A stretch of 64,000 bases of DNA from Anastatus disparis (taxonomy: Eukaryota; Arthropoda; Insecta; Hymenoptera; Eupelmidae), in contig JAFFSR010000347.1 in the NCBI GenBank assembly GCA_017163975.1, forward strand, positions 124,001 to 188,000, written 5' to 3'. The notes beneath the pieces are model-generated. The model saw only the letters and a list, made by a program, of their open reading frames with translations. It did not search any database and was not told the origin of the DNA. The position numbers were made by a program, and so were the translations under genes. Shown here piece after piece: positions 1 through 11,029 of this stretch (position 1 is the first letter of the stretch; each line of letters starts with the position of its first letter).

Positions 1-330
1 TAAAAAATCCTTTGGAGCTGTAAATTTTTTATAAACTTAGATCGCAAATTAGACATCAAAGTTGACAAAACTAACCTCAAAATACTATAAATTGAAAACT
101 TGTATATAACTTTTCAAATATAAGATTTCGGTAGATTTCTTTAGTTGTCAGCACTCAAGTTGAATCCTATTACTTTTTTTCTTGAAGTGAAAAAACCCGA
201 TTCAATTCTCCATTCACTCATAAAGTTGGATAACAAATATTGTCACAAGGGGGAGCTTCATTATGCCCTCAATGCATTTAATTACATTAATATTATAAAT
301 GTGTATTCAAATACAGAACATCATCATATT
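1..330 (+). repeat. Dispersed repeat, copy 1 (partial at window edge)
   Basis: This stretch aligns by eye, in the same orientation, with 17,695-17,980. Shared landmarks are a run reading TTAGACATCAAAGTTGACAA here against TTAGATATCAAACTCGACAA there, then GATTTCTTTAGTTGTC against GATTTCTTGAGTTGTC, then a GCAGCTTCGTCATGC-like block near the end. The copy at 17.7 kb is part of a roughly 188-bp tandem array, so this may be the edge of a similar array that continues outside the window. A short open frame at 145-336 lies inside the repeat and is not conserved as a frame in the other copy. Confidence 0.6.
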
Positions 331-2040
331 CGATAAATTTAGTGGAGCCACAAGACCCAATGCATCTTGCCCGGGGTTAGTATTCTTTATTTTAGCCACT
401 TCATTTAATTTGATTTGTATTTCATGGCGTCACTTTCCACTTCAGATCAGCTTTTGACTAACTGTACCGATCGAAAATAGCTAAAAAAGATATTTTGTTT
501 TTGTTTATTTTTTTCGGCTTATTCTTTGAGTTTGGACAAATTTACGCGCTTTCGCTTCTCATTTGTTAAAATAAATAGATATTTACAAGTGAAAAAATTT
601 TAATTTATATTTTTATCAAAAATAAACGAAATTACTTATTTAGCTACTTTCGATGGGTAAAAAAGGTCTTTACCTCATCTTCAAGAGTAAGCTGGAGCAA
701 ATGTGGTTACCGACCGAGAGGTAAAAATGTTACTTAATCATGAATGAAATAATTATCCTGTTTCCAAAAGAAATTGTTACTGAGCGCAATTATTTATACA
801 TACATGATTGTATAATAGGTGTTTTTTTCATAATATTCATCATATTTTAAACAAAAAGTAAGTAACCGTACTTACAGTTTAATAAACAGTTGTAGTATAA
901 AATTTTTTAATTTTTAAATTTTCCTTTAATTATTTTGGTGAGTGCAATAGAAAAATAAATTTCGTGAATGTATTTGAAATTTTAATGCATTCCATTACGT
1001 TTAGTAGGAGAAAATTAAACAACGGATGTTCAATTCTCGGTCGGTATCGAATCTGCTCCGACCTGCTCTTGACGAATAGCATAATAATAAGATCAATTTA
1101 TCATCTTTCTTCTAATGTTTGGACTTAAATTGCATGCAAATATAATTCTTGCTATGAAAACTATGTAAATGGTCAACTACGTAAATGTATGAATATGATT
1201 ATATATCATGGTTCAAAATTATATTTGAGCACGATTTTAAAATTTTTCAGATTACGGTAGATTCACGACTGAATTAGAAAAAGAAGCAATAAGATTGCGA
1301 CTATACTTTAAAATAAAAGTAAAATCAATAATTCTTGAGTTAGAAAAACCTATATTATTTAAATCTGTAAGACGCTATTGTAAATAATATGTAAAAATAA
1401 TTTATCGGTATGATAAAAAAAATATATTAAGTACCAAGTCACTGTCAGTTCATTGAACATAGTTTGTCATAATGTTCTAAGACATAAATAAAGCTGCAAC
1501 TGTTTTTACGGCGCCATGCAAATTGTGTAACAATTGGTAAGACGTGTTAAGTCGTAAATCTAAACCAGATGCAGCGTGCATCATAGAACGACACTACCTA
1601 TTAATTAGAAAAACTGTCATTAATCAGTGAACTGACCCCGAGCCTCGTATACATGATTTCGTCGGTGATATGAAATAAGTATCTCAATTTGTGAATATAC
1701 AAATTCTGTACAAACCTTTGTATACGAACGGCATCGCTGCAGACCTTACTGAAAAGTGATGGCCTTCTCAAGTGTAAAAGACGATATGCATAATTGTAGT
1801 GACTAGTATCTTAACTATTACTTGTAAATAACGTCTAAATCTTCGTAAAAACTTTGTTTCTATTATTATTCAATCGCCAAGTATAATTACGCTTAAATAT
1901 AGTTTAAAACCATAATCCATAATAACATGCTTTAGATAACGATTGTTTTGTAGATGTAGTGTAGAATCATTAATTCGTAATTTTATTAATATATATAATA
2001 TATAAATAAATTGAATTGTAGAGCAAAATTTAGATTTTAG
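331..2040. other. No gene seen
   Basis: AT-rich sequence without a long open frame, recognisable RNA gene or clear repeat partner elsewhere in the window. Confidence 0.5.
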
Positions 2041-2095
2041 ATTTGTTGACATTGATTACAACTATAAGTATAGGAAAAAATCAAATTTTTTTGCA

Positions 2096-2230
2096 CATGA
2101 GATCTCACATGAGATCTCAAGTGAGATCGGGCATCAGGAAAAATAAAATTTTGCGGCACATGAGATCTCACGTAAGATCTCATATGAGTTCTTATATGAG
2201 ATCTCGTTTCATTTTCAATCGTGAGATCTG
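2096..2230. repeat. 12-bp palindromic tandem repeats (ATGAGATCTCAC)
   Basis: Three clusters of a 12-bp unit close to ATGAGATCTCAC occur at about 2,096-2,132, 2,158-2,206 and 2,221-2,230, giving roughly eight units, some with one or two changes. Each unit contains the palindrome TGAGATCTCA, so both strands read nearly the same and give similar short Arg-Ser-His-rich open frames in both directions. These frames are a by-product of the repeat and not a gene. The function is unknown. Confidence 0.75.
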
Positions 2231-2249
2231 ATATCATTTTTTTCAGTAG

Positions 2250-2640
2250 GTAAAGAAAATTACTAAAAAAGTTACTAGATTTTCAAACACTTATAGCTCT
2301 CAAGCATCGATCGCTAGAAGCTTAAAACTTTAAAATCATTTCGAAATAGCACCTATAGCATATCAAAATATTATTTTTTTCCGAAAGTTATAGCGTAATA
2401 AAGATTGTGCCTGAATTTTCTTTTTGAAACATTAATTAATAATAATAGCTCAAATTAGGTACAATCTTTATTACGCTATAACTTCAGAAAAAAATAATAT
2501 TTTGATATGCTACAGGTACTATTTCGAAAGGATTTGAGCTTGGCTTTGATTGAAAAAGAGTTTCAAGCTTCTAGCAATCGATGCTTAACAGCTAAAAGTG
2601 TTTGAAAATCTAGTAACTTCTTTAGTGATTTTATTTAATT
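2250..2640. mobile_element. Fold-back (MITE-like) element
   Basis: The two halves are inverted copies. AAGTTACTAGATTTTCAAAC near 2,269 is matched in reverse complement near 2,600-2,620. The stretch with GTTATAGCGTAATAAAGATT near 2,388-2,407 is mirrored near 2,462-2,482. Arms are about 170 bp around a short AT-rich spacer. There is no coding capacity. It lies directly outside the left arm of the large inverted repeat. No clear target duplication was seen, so the superfamily is unassigned. Confidence 0.75.
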
Positions 2641-2669
2641 GCCTGTATCTAGGGAAATATTAAGCGTTT

Positions 2670-3823
2670 TTTATTATAACTTTAACTTTTTTTATATTTT
2701 CAAACTTAAAAATTTTTCGTAAAATCAATCAAAATTTATTTAAAGACCAAATTATCTAAAAAATTTTTTAAGTACAAAATTTTTTTAAATTTTCATAATC
2801 TGTTCTGAATTGACTAAGCATGGATTGAAACATATAGAAACCAAAAAAATCGTTACATCATGTTTTGGCATGATGAATCACCCTAAAAATCGGGTGATTT
2901 ATCACCTGATTTTTTTAAACAGCGATATACTTATCTAATTGTGTAACATAGGTTGCATCGTGGTTCTGTTCCACTATCGGATAAGTATATTTTTTTTAGA
3001 TTGAGAAATTACTATTTTTTGAAAAAATAAATACCTCGTGTTTCTTTTCACATAACTTCCAGATTGAAGTCATACAATGATGAAGTGTTTAGGAAATTAA
3101 GATGGAACAGTATATTGTGAGTCGTGGGAAGGGAGGTGTTATATCGTTTTCGGTTGAAGAAAGGTGTTATCTTGTTTCTCGTTCAAAATAGGTGTAATCT
3201 TGTTTCTGGTTGAAAATAGTATATTATATTACAAAGGATAAATACTGTTGGTTCCATTCTAGCGGAAAGGTTACCTTCCAAGGCGTCAACCGTGAGAGGT
3301 ACTCCATCGTACGGAATCAACAAGATTCGTCTCGTATAATGTATACTTTTTTTATAATAGCCTGCCAAAAATTCTTACATTATTAACATAAAAACCTTAA
3401 GAGGAGGTCACGAGTCTCTGTCTCTTTCTAATCAAGGAATTAATTTTTTGCAAAATCTATTAACTTCAGCAAAAAATAAAGAAAAAGCCGTATCTCGTAA
3501 CAAAAAAGCAAAATTTTCTTTGATAAGAAAGAATTAATTTTATTTCTTTGTTTTCAAGAAAACCTTGAAGAACCGAATTGTTTACCCTGATCTTTGTGTT
3601 ATAAATTTTTCATAATTTTCTGGTAAACGAAGCGATAAAATCAACTCTTCCTCGTCAATGGAAATATTTTTTTTTTCATACAAGATGCGACTTTCTCTTT
3701 ATTTTTTGCTAAAATTAATATTTTTTGTAAATAAATCAATTCTCTGATTAGAAAAGGACAGATATACTCGACCTCCTTTTAATGCTTTTTAACATTCGTT
3801 AACATTTACAACGAGCTTATACG
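2670..3823 (+). repeat. Left arm of a large inverted repeat (with MITE insertion)
   Basis: Positions 2,670-3,400 and 3,783-3,823 match the reverse complement of about 9,495-10,285. Both arms contain the same 61-codon open frame (minus 3,183-3,368 here, plus 9,592-9,777 there) with a few residue changes, and the same blocks CATCATGTTTTGGCATGA and ATTATACGAGACGAATC. The arm is split by the TTAA-flanked MITE at 3,401-3,778. A third, partly deleted copy lies at 7,130-7,400 and a short fragment at about 10,970-11,025. The arms may be long TIRs of one transposon or two independent insertions of a family. No transposase was found between them. Confidence 0.75.
3401..3778. mobile_element. TTAA-flanked fold-back MITE, family 1 copy A
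   Basis: A 378-bp element whose ends read GAGGAGGTC and, in reverse complement, AAGGAGGTCGAG, with long inverted halves (AGCAAAAAATAAAG on one side mirrored on the other). It is flanked by TTAA at 3,397-3,400 and 3,779-3,782. The homologous arm at 9.5-10.3 kb has one uninterrupted TTAA at 9,560-9,563 at the same point, so that arm preserves the empty site. TTAA duplication is the target choice of piggyBac-type and some Kolobok-type transposases. Non-coding. A second copy is at 59,986-60,366. Confidence 0.85.
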
Positions 3824-4182
3824 AGGGGTGTCCAAAATCAAACCATCCCCACAACTGAACCCTTTCTCATAATAATTCAATCAGCTCTTTTTGATTATAT
3901 AGGACAGTGAATCCGGTCTGGTCTTAAGTATTTTTATTTTAATTACCAAGAGAGGCTATGAGTTTCGGGTCACAGATCTTAATGAAATTTTGGGATATGT
4001 TTGCAGATACCAAAATATGACTAAAGCCAGAACGGTACGGTCTAACGCTACGAAAAACTGAAATTATAGACTTTTCTAGTCTTATTTTAAGAAAAATGTA
4101 AGAAAAATGCTCCTAATTGAAGTGTGAATAATTCAGTCTGGAAATGTCTTTAATAATTTAACAGGTACTAAAATAAAAGTGA

Positions 4183-4286
4183 AAAAAACTATAATTTGCC
4201 GTTTTCAGAATGTTTGTTCAAAGTTAAGCAGCAAAAAAGTACCAAAAATCATCTAAATTCTGAAAACGGCAAATTATAGCTTTCTT
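4183..4286. repeat. Long perfect hairpin
   Basis: ATAATTTGCCGTTTTCAGAA at 4,191-4,210 has its exact reverse complement at 4,259-4,278, and near-matches extend on both sides. The loop is about 47 bp. It sits at the inner edge of the left inverted segment of the surrounding TIR element, immediately before the 2-kb repeat. Confidence 0.8.
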
Positions 4287-4299
4287 TTTCTACTTTTTA

Positions 4300-6300
4300 A
4301 TGGGGGAATTTGTTCCCTATCCCTCAGTTACTATTATTTTAACTCTACAGTATCACCTCTGAATAACTACAAATTCAATTATTATTTTTCTTTTAAATTT
4401 TACTCTGAATCGAAAATCTGAATTTATTAGCAATCAACTCTCTCGGGTGGATTCTGATCGGGTCTTCGTAGGGAACAATGACGAAACCACCGATGTAAAC
4501 CAGCAATAAATCATTTATATATACTTTATAATAATATAATGTTAATAAACACTTAAATAACACTGTTAAATAAAATACAAAAAGAAGTAATTTTCACTCT
4601 ATATTAATTGAAGTAAATTTAACATCTTTTTTACCCGACAATTTCTCGAAAATTGTGTAAGTGTAAAAAAGTTGTGTAATTGAACTCTGGCTCGACTTAA
4701 TAAACTTTCTGATTAATTGTAATTAAATAAAATCAAATTAAACCCGTGAAATTAATATTAAGTTTAATAATGGCGGCTAAAACCGACGAGCAAAACGGCG
4801 ACGCGCACTGACTCTAAATTTTCTATTATTTAATATTTAAGATGGAGGACTCACCTTAATGAAAAAAACGTTACTCTCCAAAAATACAAAAACTCCAAAA
4901 ATTGACCCTCTCCAAAATCTCCTTTTCTCGTTTTAAATGAACTCCTCAGCTCTCTCAAAAATACCAGAATAATTCCTTTTGTGTGTGGTGAAAAATTAGC
5001 AAAATGGCAAAGATGGCGAAAATGGTAAAATAAGTTCTCTATGAAATTTATCCTATTACAATGGAGTCAAGACTCAAGAAAAATATGGCTCAACGAGCAG
5101 TACCCAACAAAGAAAAACCGACCAAGTGCAATCACCAAGATCCAATAGAGAAGTGTGTCAATGGCGCGTCTTTTCTCGAGCTCCTTCCTCTTCATCCCTT
5201 CTTTCATCAGTTACGTCATAAATAGGAGAATGGTTGATTGGTTATTAATCCTTTCCGTACTTGTTATTTGTTAATTACAAAGGATGTTAACTTTAACCAA
5301 TCAACACCTTTCCTTTTGGCGGCTTCTTTTATGTTAGCGCCCTCTATTTCTTGCGCGCTCCATTTAACTTTTTATTTAGAAGACTCCATATACTCAGTTT
5401 TAATAATTCTGCCTATAATTATACCACTATCTCTCTCCAGCGCTCGATTTCTTTTATCTTCTATCACTCTCGCTCTCGATCTCACGTATCTTCATATAAA
5501 AGACTGACACAGATTGATATTTTTACAATTGCCCATGTATATACTCCTTCTACTCCCATTTCTACATTCACCCATGTATATACAAGCCTTCTACTGTTAT
5601 TTTTACATTTACCCATGTATATACGAGCCTGTTATATAAGCTATAGCTGGCTCCCCTTTTTCGCTGATCTTTTACTTTTCATGCGCATGACTCGATTTCT
5701 GCCGCGAGTCGGTCAATTACCGACGCTTCCCCTTTACTTTCGAGCACGTGTTACAAATGTTCGGCGTCGTTTCCCGGTTTCGCTCGTCATCGCGTACCGC
5801 GAGTGTATTGTGCGCATGTACCTATACACCGGGTGTGTGTGTGTGTGTGTCAGTGTATAGGTGACAGTGCTGTGGCGTGCACATCGTCATCAAGAACATA
5901 AGATGGCGACGCACAAGAGCACTGTCACAGGTTATTTTTTCCTACATATGTGTTCTTTTTTTCTTTTAATATGTTATGTGCACTAGTATTAGGATGTTAC
6001 AACCATCTCCGTAGCTTCAACTCCTAGTGCACTTTAAGAAAACTGATGGTGACTGTGGTTTTTTCCTTCACCACGTGTTCTGATGTGAGGTTAGGTTCCC
6101 CTTTCTCTCTTTCTCTCTCTGGCGGTAAGTCGTCTGCTCATTGCTAATCTTCTTTTTTACCTCGAAACAAACAAAATACAACTGATTAATTAATTTAATT
6201 ATATTAATCAATAATCAGTTCAGTTAGTGCATTTCGGCTCATATTTTCCTTTTATTCTCTTCAATAAATAGTTTATTGTGATGCAATAAATGCATCACAA
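4300..6300 (+). repeat. 2-kb dispersed repeat, copy A (possible solo LTR)
   Basis: It aligns over about 2 kb with 13,473-15,415 in direct orientation. Shared blocks include GGGTCTTCG followed by GACGAAACCACC, a conserved CCAATCAACACCTT site, TTGGCGGCTT, CGTCATCGCGTACCGC, a run of GT dinucleotides (about 5,829-5,850) and AAGATGGCGAC. Overall identity looks moderate, so the copies are old. Open frames in this copy (for example 5,351-5,860) are not kept in the other copy. Length, dispersal and a TG-start in copy B would fit a solo LTR, but no internal region, CA end or target duplication was verified. Confidence 0.6.
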
Positions 6301-6564
6301 CTTTTATTTTAGTGCCTGTTAAATTATTAAAGACATTTCTAGACTGAATTATTCACACTTCAATTAGGAGCATTTTTCTTACATTTTTCTTAGAATAAGA
6401 CTAGAAACGTCTATAATTTCAGTTTTTCGAAGCGTTAGACCGTACCGCTCTGGCTCTAATCATATTTTGGTACCTGAAAACATATCCCAAAGTTTTATCA
6501 AGATCTGTGACCCGAAGCTTATAGCCACTCCTGGTTAGATAGTGTCCTATATACTTAAAAAAGA

Positions 6565-8055
6565 GAAAGACATTAAAAAAATTATTATCAATGATAACTG
6601 TTTGTAAATAAGAACAATTTGAACCTTATAGAAAGAAAATCATTAACAAACCTTCCTGTATTACTTTATCGTAGTCAATGGTCCTCACGACAAAGGATTT
6701 TATTAATTGGAAAAAAATAATATTTTCATACCATCTTTGCCGAAAATACGCCCCTGCGTGCCTTTGCCGAAACGCTGATTTCCTTGCCGGCTAACTGGAA
6801 GGTACGCACATAGGGATGAAAGAAAATCAAAGCCCATGTACATCTTTTTGGAAGTCATATACAGTGAGTGTGAGTGAGTGCGTAGGAGAACGCAGTCAAT
6901 ATGAAAGAGAAAGACAGACTTAAAAGTAAGGATAGAGCGAACAGTCTTTCTCCTTAGCATCAAGTATACACGTCCCGACATGTATATCCATTACAACAAG
7001 TCACAGCAGGCAACAAGTTGAAAAGTGAGAAAGAGAGAGAGAGAAGGAAAACGTGGTCGAGACATTATAAGGTATATAGCACGCCGGCGTATGAGTTCGC
7101 GAACACACGTTTTATTGTTCGTTCGTTTTCTTTGCTTCGGACTTTTCAACAACCGTCAACGTTTCGTCTCTCCCATTCGCTTGTGCTTAAATGTTACGGA
7201 TGTTAAAAAGCCCTTCGCGTTTAGCTTGTTATATTAATAATATAACAATTCTTGGCAGACTGGTATGAAAAAAAATATTCATTATACGAGACGAATCTTG
7301 TTGATTCCATCCGGCGGAGTACCTCTCCGCCGGGACAAAACTAACAATATTCGTCTCTTGTAATGTAATACACTTTTTATTTTCAAATGATATTATTTAT
7401 TTAAAAGGCCATATTTTACAATAATAGAGTATTTTAAATAAATATCCATCTAAATGCTTATAAGTGATCTATTTTAGCTTTCATGAAAAAATATTAACTC
7501 TTTTAATTTTAATGAATACATCATAATTGGTAAAAATTTTGTTGGTGTTATTCTCTCTTTAAGATGGAATAACACCTCTCAGCTCGCGCTCTTGTAGACC
7601 AAAGTCCGTGGAAAAATTACTAGAAAATTTTTTCGAATTTTTCTGCGGGGAGCAGAATTAGAAGAGCACGAAACTGGTTTTAAAAAGTCCTATTGGGCGA
7701 AAAATTGATTATCAAAAAGTCCCACCGATCAAAACTCGATTAACATAAGTCCCTTCAGGACAACTACAAGGTAATGGTTATAAAGAATAACAAGGACAGT
7801 GTTTCGTCTTCGGGCCACAGATTCAGATCAAACCCCATAAGTAGATTCCAGACCACTAAAATAGATGATCTGCAAATATATAAAGCCCAACGCTACCCCA
7901 TTTTTAAGATATTCAATTTTAATATTTCCCAAAATCTACTTGTCGATACTATCTAAAATTCTTGTTATAACAAAAACTTATTAATTTGATATATAATTTT
8001 GACTAAACAATATATATGTACACTTCGAATATTTATGATACATAATAAAAAAATA
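6565..8055. repeat. Insert with a third arm copy and a SINE-like fragment
   Basis: Extra sequence splitting the right side of the surrounding TIR element. Positions 7,130-7,400 match the large inverted-repeat arm in the orientation of 9,541 onward, but about 40 bp are missing in the middle. In their place is a perfect 9-bp-stem palindrome, CCGGCGGAG and CTCCGCCGG, at 7,311-7,333. Positions about 7,590-7,770 resemble the 3' part of the SINE at 8,928, sharing AAAAAGTCC.ATTGGGC-type blocks. A GA-rich tract lies at 7,028-7,048. No convincing gene; the open frames at 6,703-6,981 and 7,018-7,237 have no recognisable domain. Confidence 0.5.
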
Positions 8056-8927
8056 TTGATTGAATTATTATAAAAAGGGTTCAGTTGTAGGATGGTTTGG
8101 TTGTGGACACCCCTGTTTTTCTATTGACAAAAAGCAGATGAGGTGATTCTCATAAATGTCATTTATTTATTATATCAGTATGTTTTTTATGCCAAATATC
8201 GAAACAAACATACGTCTTGGCTTTTTGCTGTAAACAAATAAATTTTTCTGTGCTTGGAAAAAAAATCACAAAAATTTAGTATTGCAGATCAAAGTAAATC
8301 AATAAAGGTAAGTGTAATGCACATTCATCCAGTAGGAATTTACTCCTTCTTTCTGATATAAAATGGATTGCGACCAATGGGTTGACACTAACAATTTCGC
8401 GAAAGTTACCACAACTAAACCTAAAAAGATTTTGCCCAAAAATTACCACTACACAAAATTGAAAAAATTATTCTATTTAACGGGATCGATTTCATCCCTT
8501 CTTTAGTAGTTAGTGAAGGTCTCTAGCTTATTATAGATATCTATTTATCCAAAGAATATACACTTGGTGAAAATTTATGAGCCAAAAACAAAAGGGGGTC
8601 ACAAGCAAACACTATCCCACATCCAATACATTACCAGATTCTTTAAAATTTGTTAATACATCCTGTGCACTACACCAAATAGTTATAATTTTTAAATTAC
8701 AATGTATTTTTTTTAATCCACATAGATAGTCGCGGTAAAGAAGGTGTTATCTCGTTTGCAGTCAAAGAAAGGTGTTATCCCAGAGAGGATTGTATTTTTT
8801 TTAATTTTGTAGTGAAAAGTCTGACAAAAATAATGAATTACAATATTGAAATACATGAAATAAATAAAATGATTTGCAACAATCAGTAAAATAATATTGA
8901 CATTTCAATCAATTAGTTTAGTCAGGG

Positions 8928-9357
8928 AGCCGGTCTGTGGCACAGTCGGTAGGAGCGTTGGATTCGTATTCTTGGGGAACCGAGATCAAATCCCGCTCTC
9001 GGCTGTTTTTCAAACGAGCACCTCTGTTACATGTGCTTTGTACACAGAACACACTTACGAGCTCCGTCGCTAAGGGATGAAAAAGTGCAGTTGTAAAAAT
9101 CAACTGACCTTGCGTCCCAGTGGACCGGGGTCTGATTCCCTAGGAAAAATTAGAAAAAATAATTTTCGAAGTTTTTCCAAGGGAATAAAACACAAAAATA
9201 TATACAAAAAAGTCCCAATGGGCAAAATACAAAAATTATAAAAAGTCCCACTGGGCAAAACTAAAAAATATCAAAATAATAAAATTACCAGATGATGGCC
9301 TATCATATAGACAATAAAAAGTCTGGAAAAGGCCAATAAAAAGAGAGAAGAAGAAGA
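8928..9357 (+). mobile_element. tRNA-derived SINE with 13-bp target duplication
   Basis: The head (8,929-9,004) is tRNA-like. GCCG at the start can pair with CGGC at the end of the head, a polymerase III A-box-like TGGCACAGTCGG lies at 8,938-8,949, and a B-box-like GAGATCAAATCCC lies about 40 bases further on. A tRNA-unrelated body follows with two AAAAGTCCCA(A/C)TGGGCAAAA blocks and a 3' tail of GAAGAAGAAGAAG. The element is bracketed by AGTTTAGTCAGGG at 8,915-8,927 and 9,358-9,370, although the first AG of the right copy could belong to the tail. The degenerate head and long body argue against a working tRNA gene. Confidence 0.85.
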
Positions 9358-9494
9358 AGTTTAGTCAGGGTTGTCACTACAAAATTAAAAAAAATCCTTC
9401 CTCAGATAACTCAGGAAGGATTTTTGGAAGAGAATGCGCATAAACAAGATTTATCATTCGTTCAATTTTTTTGCTTAAGGCTTTTAATATCCGT

Positions 9495-10285
9495 TAATCT
9501 ACAATCCTCGCATACGCTCGATGTGTGAATATTAACAAATGTTAAAAAAGCCGTTCGCGTTAAGGTTGTTATGTCAATAATGTAAGGATTTTTGGCAGGC
9601 TATTATAAAAAAAGTATACATTATACGAGACGAATCTTGTTGATTCCGTACGATGGAGTACCTCTCACGGTTGACGCCTTGGAAGGTAACCTTTTCGCTA
9701 GAATGGAACCAACAGTATCTATCCCTTGTAATATAATATACTATTTTCAACCAGAAACAAGATTACACCTATTTTGAACAAGAAACAAGATAACACCTTT
9801 CTTCAACCGAAAACGAGATAATACCTCCCTTCCCACGACTCACAATATACTGTTCAACCTTATTTTCCTAAACACTTCATCTTTGTATGACTTCAATCTG
9901 GAAATTATGTAAAAAAAACACGAGGTATTTATTTTATTAAAAAATAATAATTTCTAGACCTAAAAAGAGCATGTACTTATCTGATAGTGGAACAGAACAA
10001 CAAAGCATACTATCTTACACAATCAGATAAGTATATCGCATTTTAAAAAAATCAGGTGATAAATCTCACGATTTCCCGGATGATTTATCATGTCAAAACA
10101 TCATGTAACAATTTTTTTGGTTTTTACATGTTTCAAACTATGCTTAGTTAATTCAGAACCATTTTGAAAATTTTGAATTTAGACAATTTTTCAGGTAATT
10201 TGGTCTTAAAATAAATTTTGACTAATTTTACAAAAAATTTCTGTGTGTGAATTTCGAAAATTTTTTTAAATTTTTCTAACTTGAC
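9495..10285 (-). repeat. Right arm of the large inverted repeat
   Basis: Reverse-complement match of 2,670-3,823. It contains the uninterrupted TTAA (9,560-9,563) that is the empty site for the MITE found in the left arm. The match runs out near 10,285, where the next fold-back begins, just as the left arm ends beside the fold-back at 2,250-2,640. Confidence 0.75.
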
Positions 10286-10286
10286 T

Positions 10287-10957
10287 AACAAGGAGAGGTC
10301 TACACCTCCCGAAAACGGATTGGGCTGAAACTGCAGGACATGATTTTTTAATGGAAAATAATGAACCCGTGCTTCTTCTTTTCTTCGAATAGGCCTCCTG
10401 GACAAAAATATAGACATTTTTTCGAAAATATAGGAGCCTTTATAAGAACTTGAATATTCAAACAACTAAGACTCTTACAAAAAAATACATGAAAGATAAA
10501 ATGAAGTGCAAATCAAATGCTCTGATTTAAATTTTAATGCATTAACAAAGCTTCAGTGGTTCAAAAGTTATACTTTATTTAAAACTACTACATATTTGTT
10601 AATTTTTCAAGCATATAAAATATCATCAATTTTTAACGTTATTTCATTAGCATATCTTAATCACCTGTAACTTTTGAACCACTAAAGCTTTTTTAATGCA
10701 TTAAAATTTAAATCAGAGCATTTGATTTGCACTTTATTTCATGCTATATATATTTTTTTGTAAGAGTCTTAGTTGTTTGAATATTCAAGTTCTTATAAAG
10801 GCTCTATTTTACTATATTTTTGAAAAAATTTCTATATTTTTGTCCAGGAGGCCTATTCAACAAAAAGAAAAAATATGGGCTCATTTTTTTCATCAAAAAT
10901 CATATTCTGCAGTTTCAGCTGAATCCGTTTCCCGGAGGTGGGGAACTCTCCTTGTAA
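10287..10957. mobile_element. Fold-back element, about 0.67 kb
   Basis: Ends read ACAAGGAGAG and its reverse complement. The arms (about 10,287-10,575 and 10,665-10,957) match over roughly 285 bp, including a TCCAGGAGGCCTATTC-type block and TAAGAGTCTTAGTTGTTTGA. The central 90 bp are unique. Open frames in the arms (minus 10,148-10,465 and plus 10,741-10,992) are mirror images of the same repeat and not genes. A fragment of the large arm resumes directly after it at about 10,970-11,025. Confidence 0.8.
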
Positions 10958-11029
10958 GTATAATCTCAAACGTGCAAAAATCAAAAAAATAGTTACATGA
11001 TGTTTTGACATGATAACTCACTTGTGAAT

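Larger units (their letters stand above)
3824..8114. mobile_element. Putative TIR DNA element (hAT-like ends), interrupted
   Basis: The left end AGGGGTGTCCAAAATCAAAC at 3,824 is mirrored at 8,057-8,114. The block 3,900-4,190 is mirrored at 6,303-6,560 (shared features include a GGGTCACAGATCTT-like run and GTGTGAATAATTCAGTCT). The right side is therefore split by about 1.5 kb of extra sequence at 6,565-8,055. The centre is filled by the 2-kb repeat at 4,300-6,300. AGGGGTGTCC-like ends resemble hAT elements, but I could not find an 8-bp target duplication or a transposase, so the superfamily is a guess. Confidence 0.55.

Noticed and set aside
2096..2230. CRISPR-like array
   Set aside because: Units are 12 bp and directly tandem, with no unique spacers of regular length, and the genome is eukaryotic.
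2037..2237. Arg/Ser/His-rich protein genes on both strands
   Set aside because: They arise from translating a self-complementary 12-bp repeat.
5238..5860. Two overlapping open frames of 89 and 169 codons
   Set aside because: They lie in the 2-kb dispersed repeat, and the second copy at 13.5-15.4 kb does not keep either frame. Composition is repeat-like, with no domain.
7018..7237. Two overlapping 62- and 70-codon frames
   Set aside because: They overlap a GA tract and the third copy of the inverted-repeat arm; no domain.
8929..9004. A functional tRNA gene
   Set aside because: The head has only a short acceptor pairing and a degenerate B box, and is followed by a SINE body, tail and target duplication.
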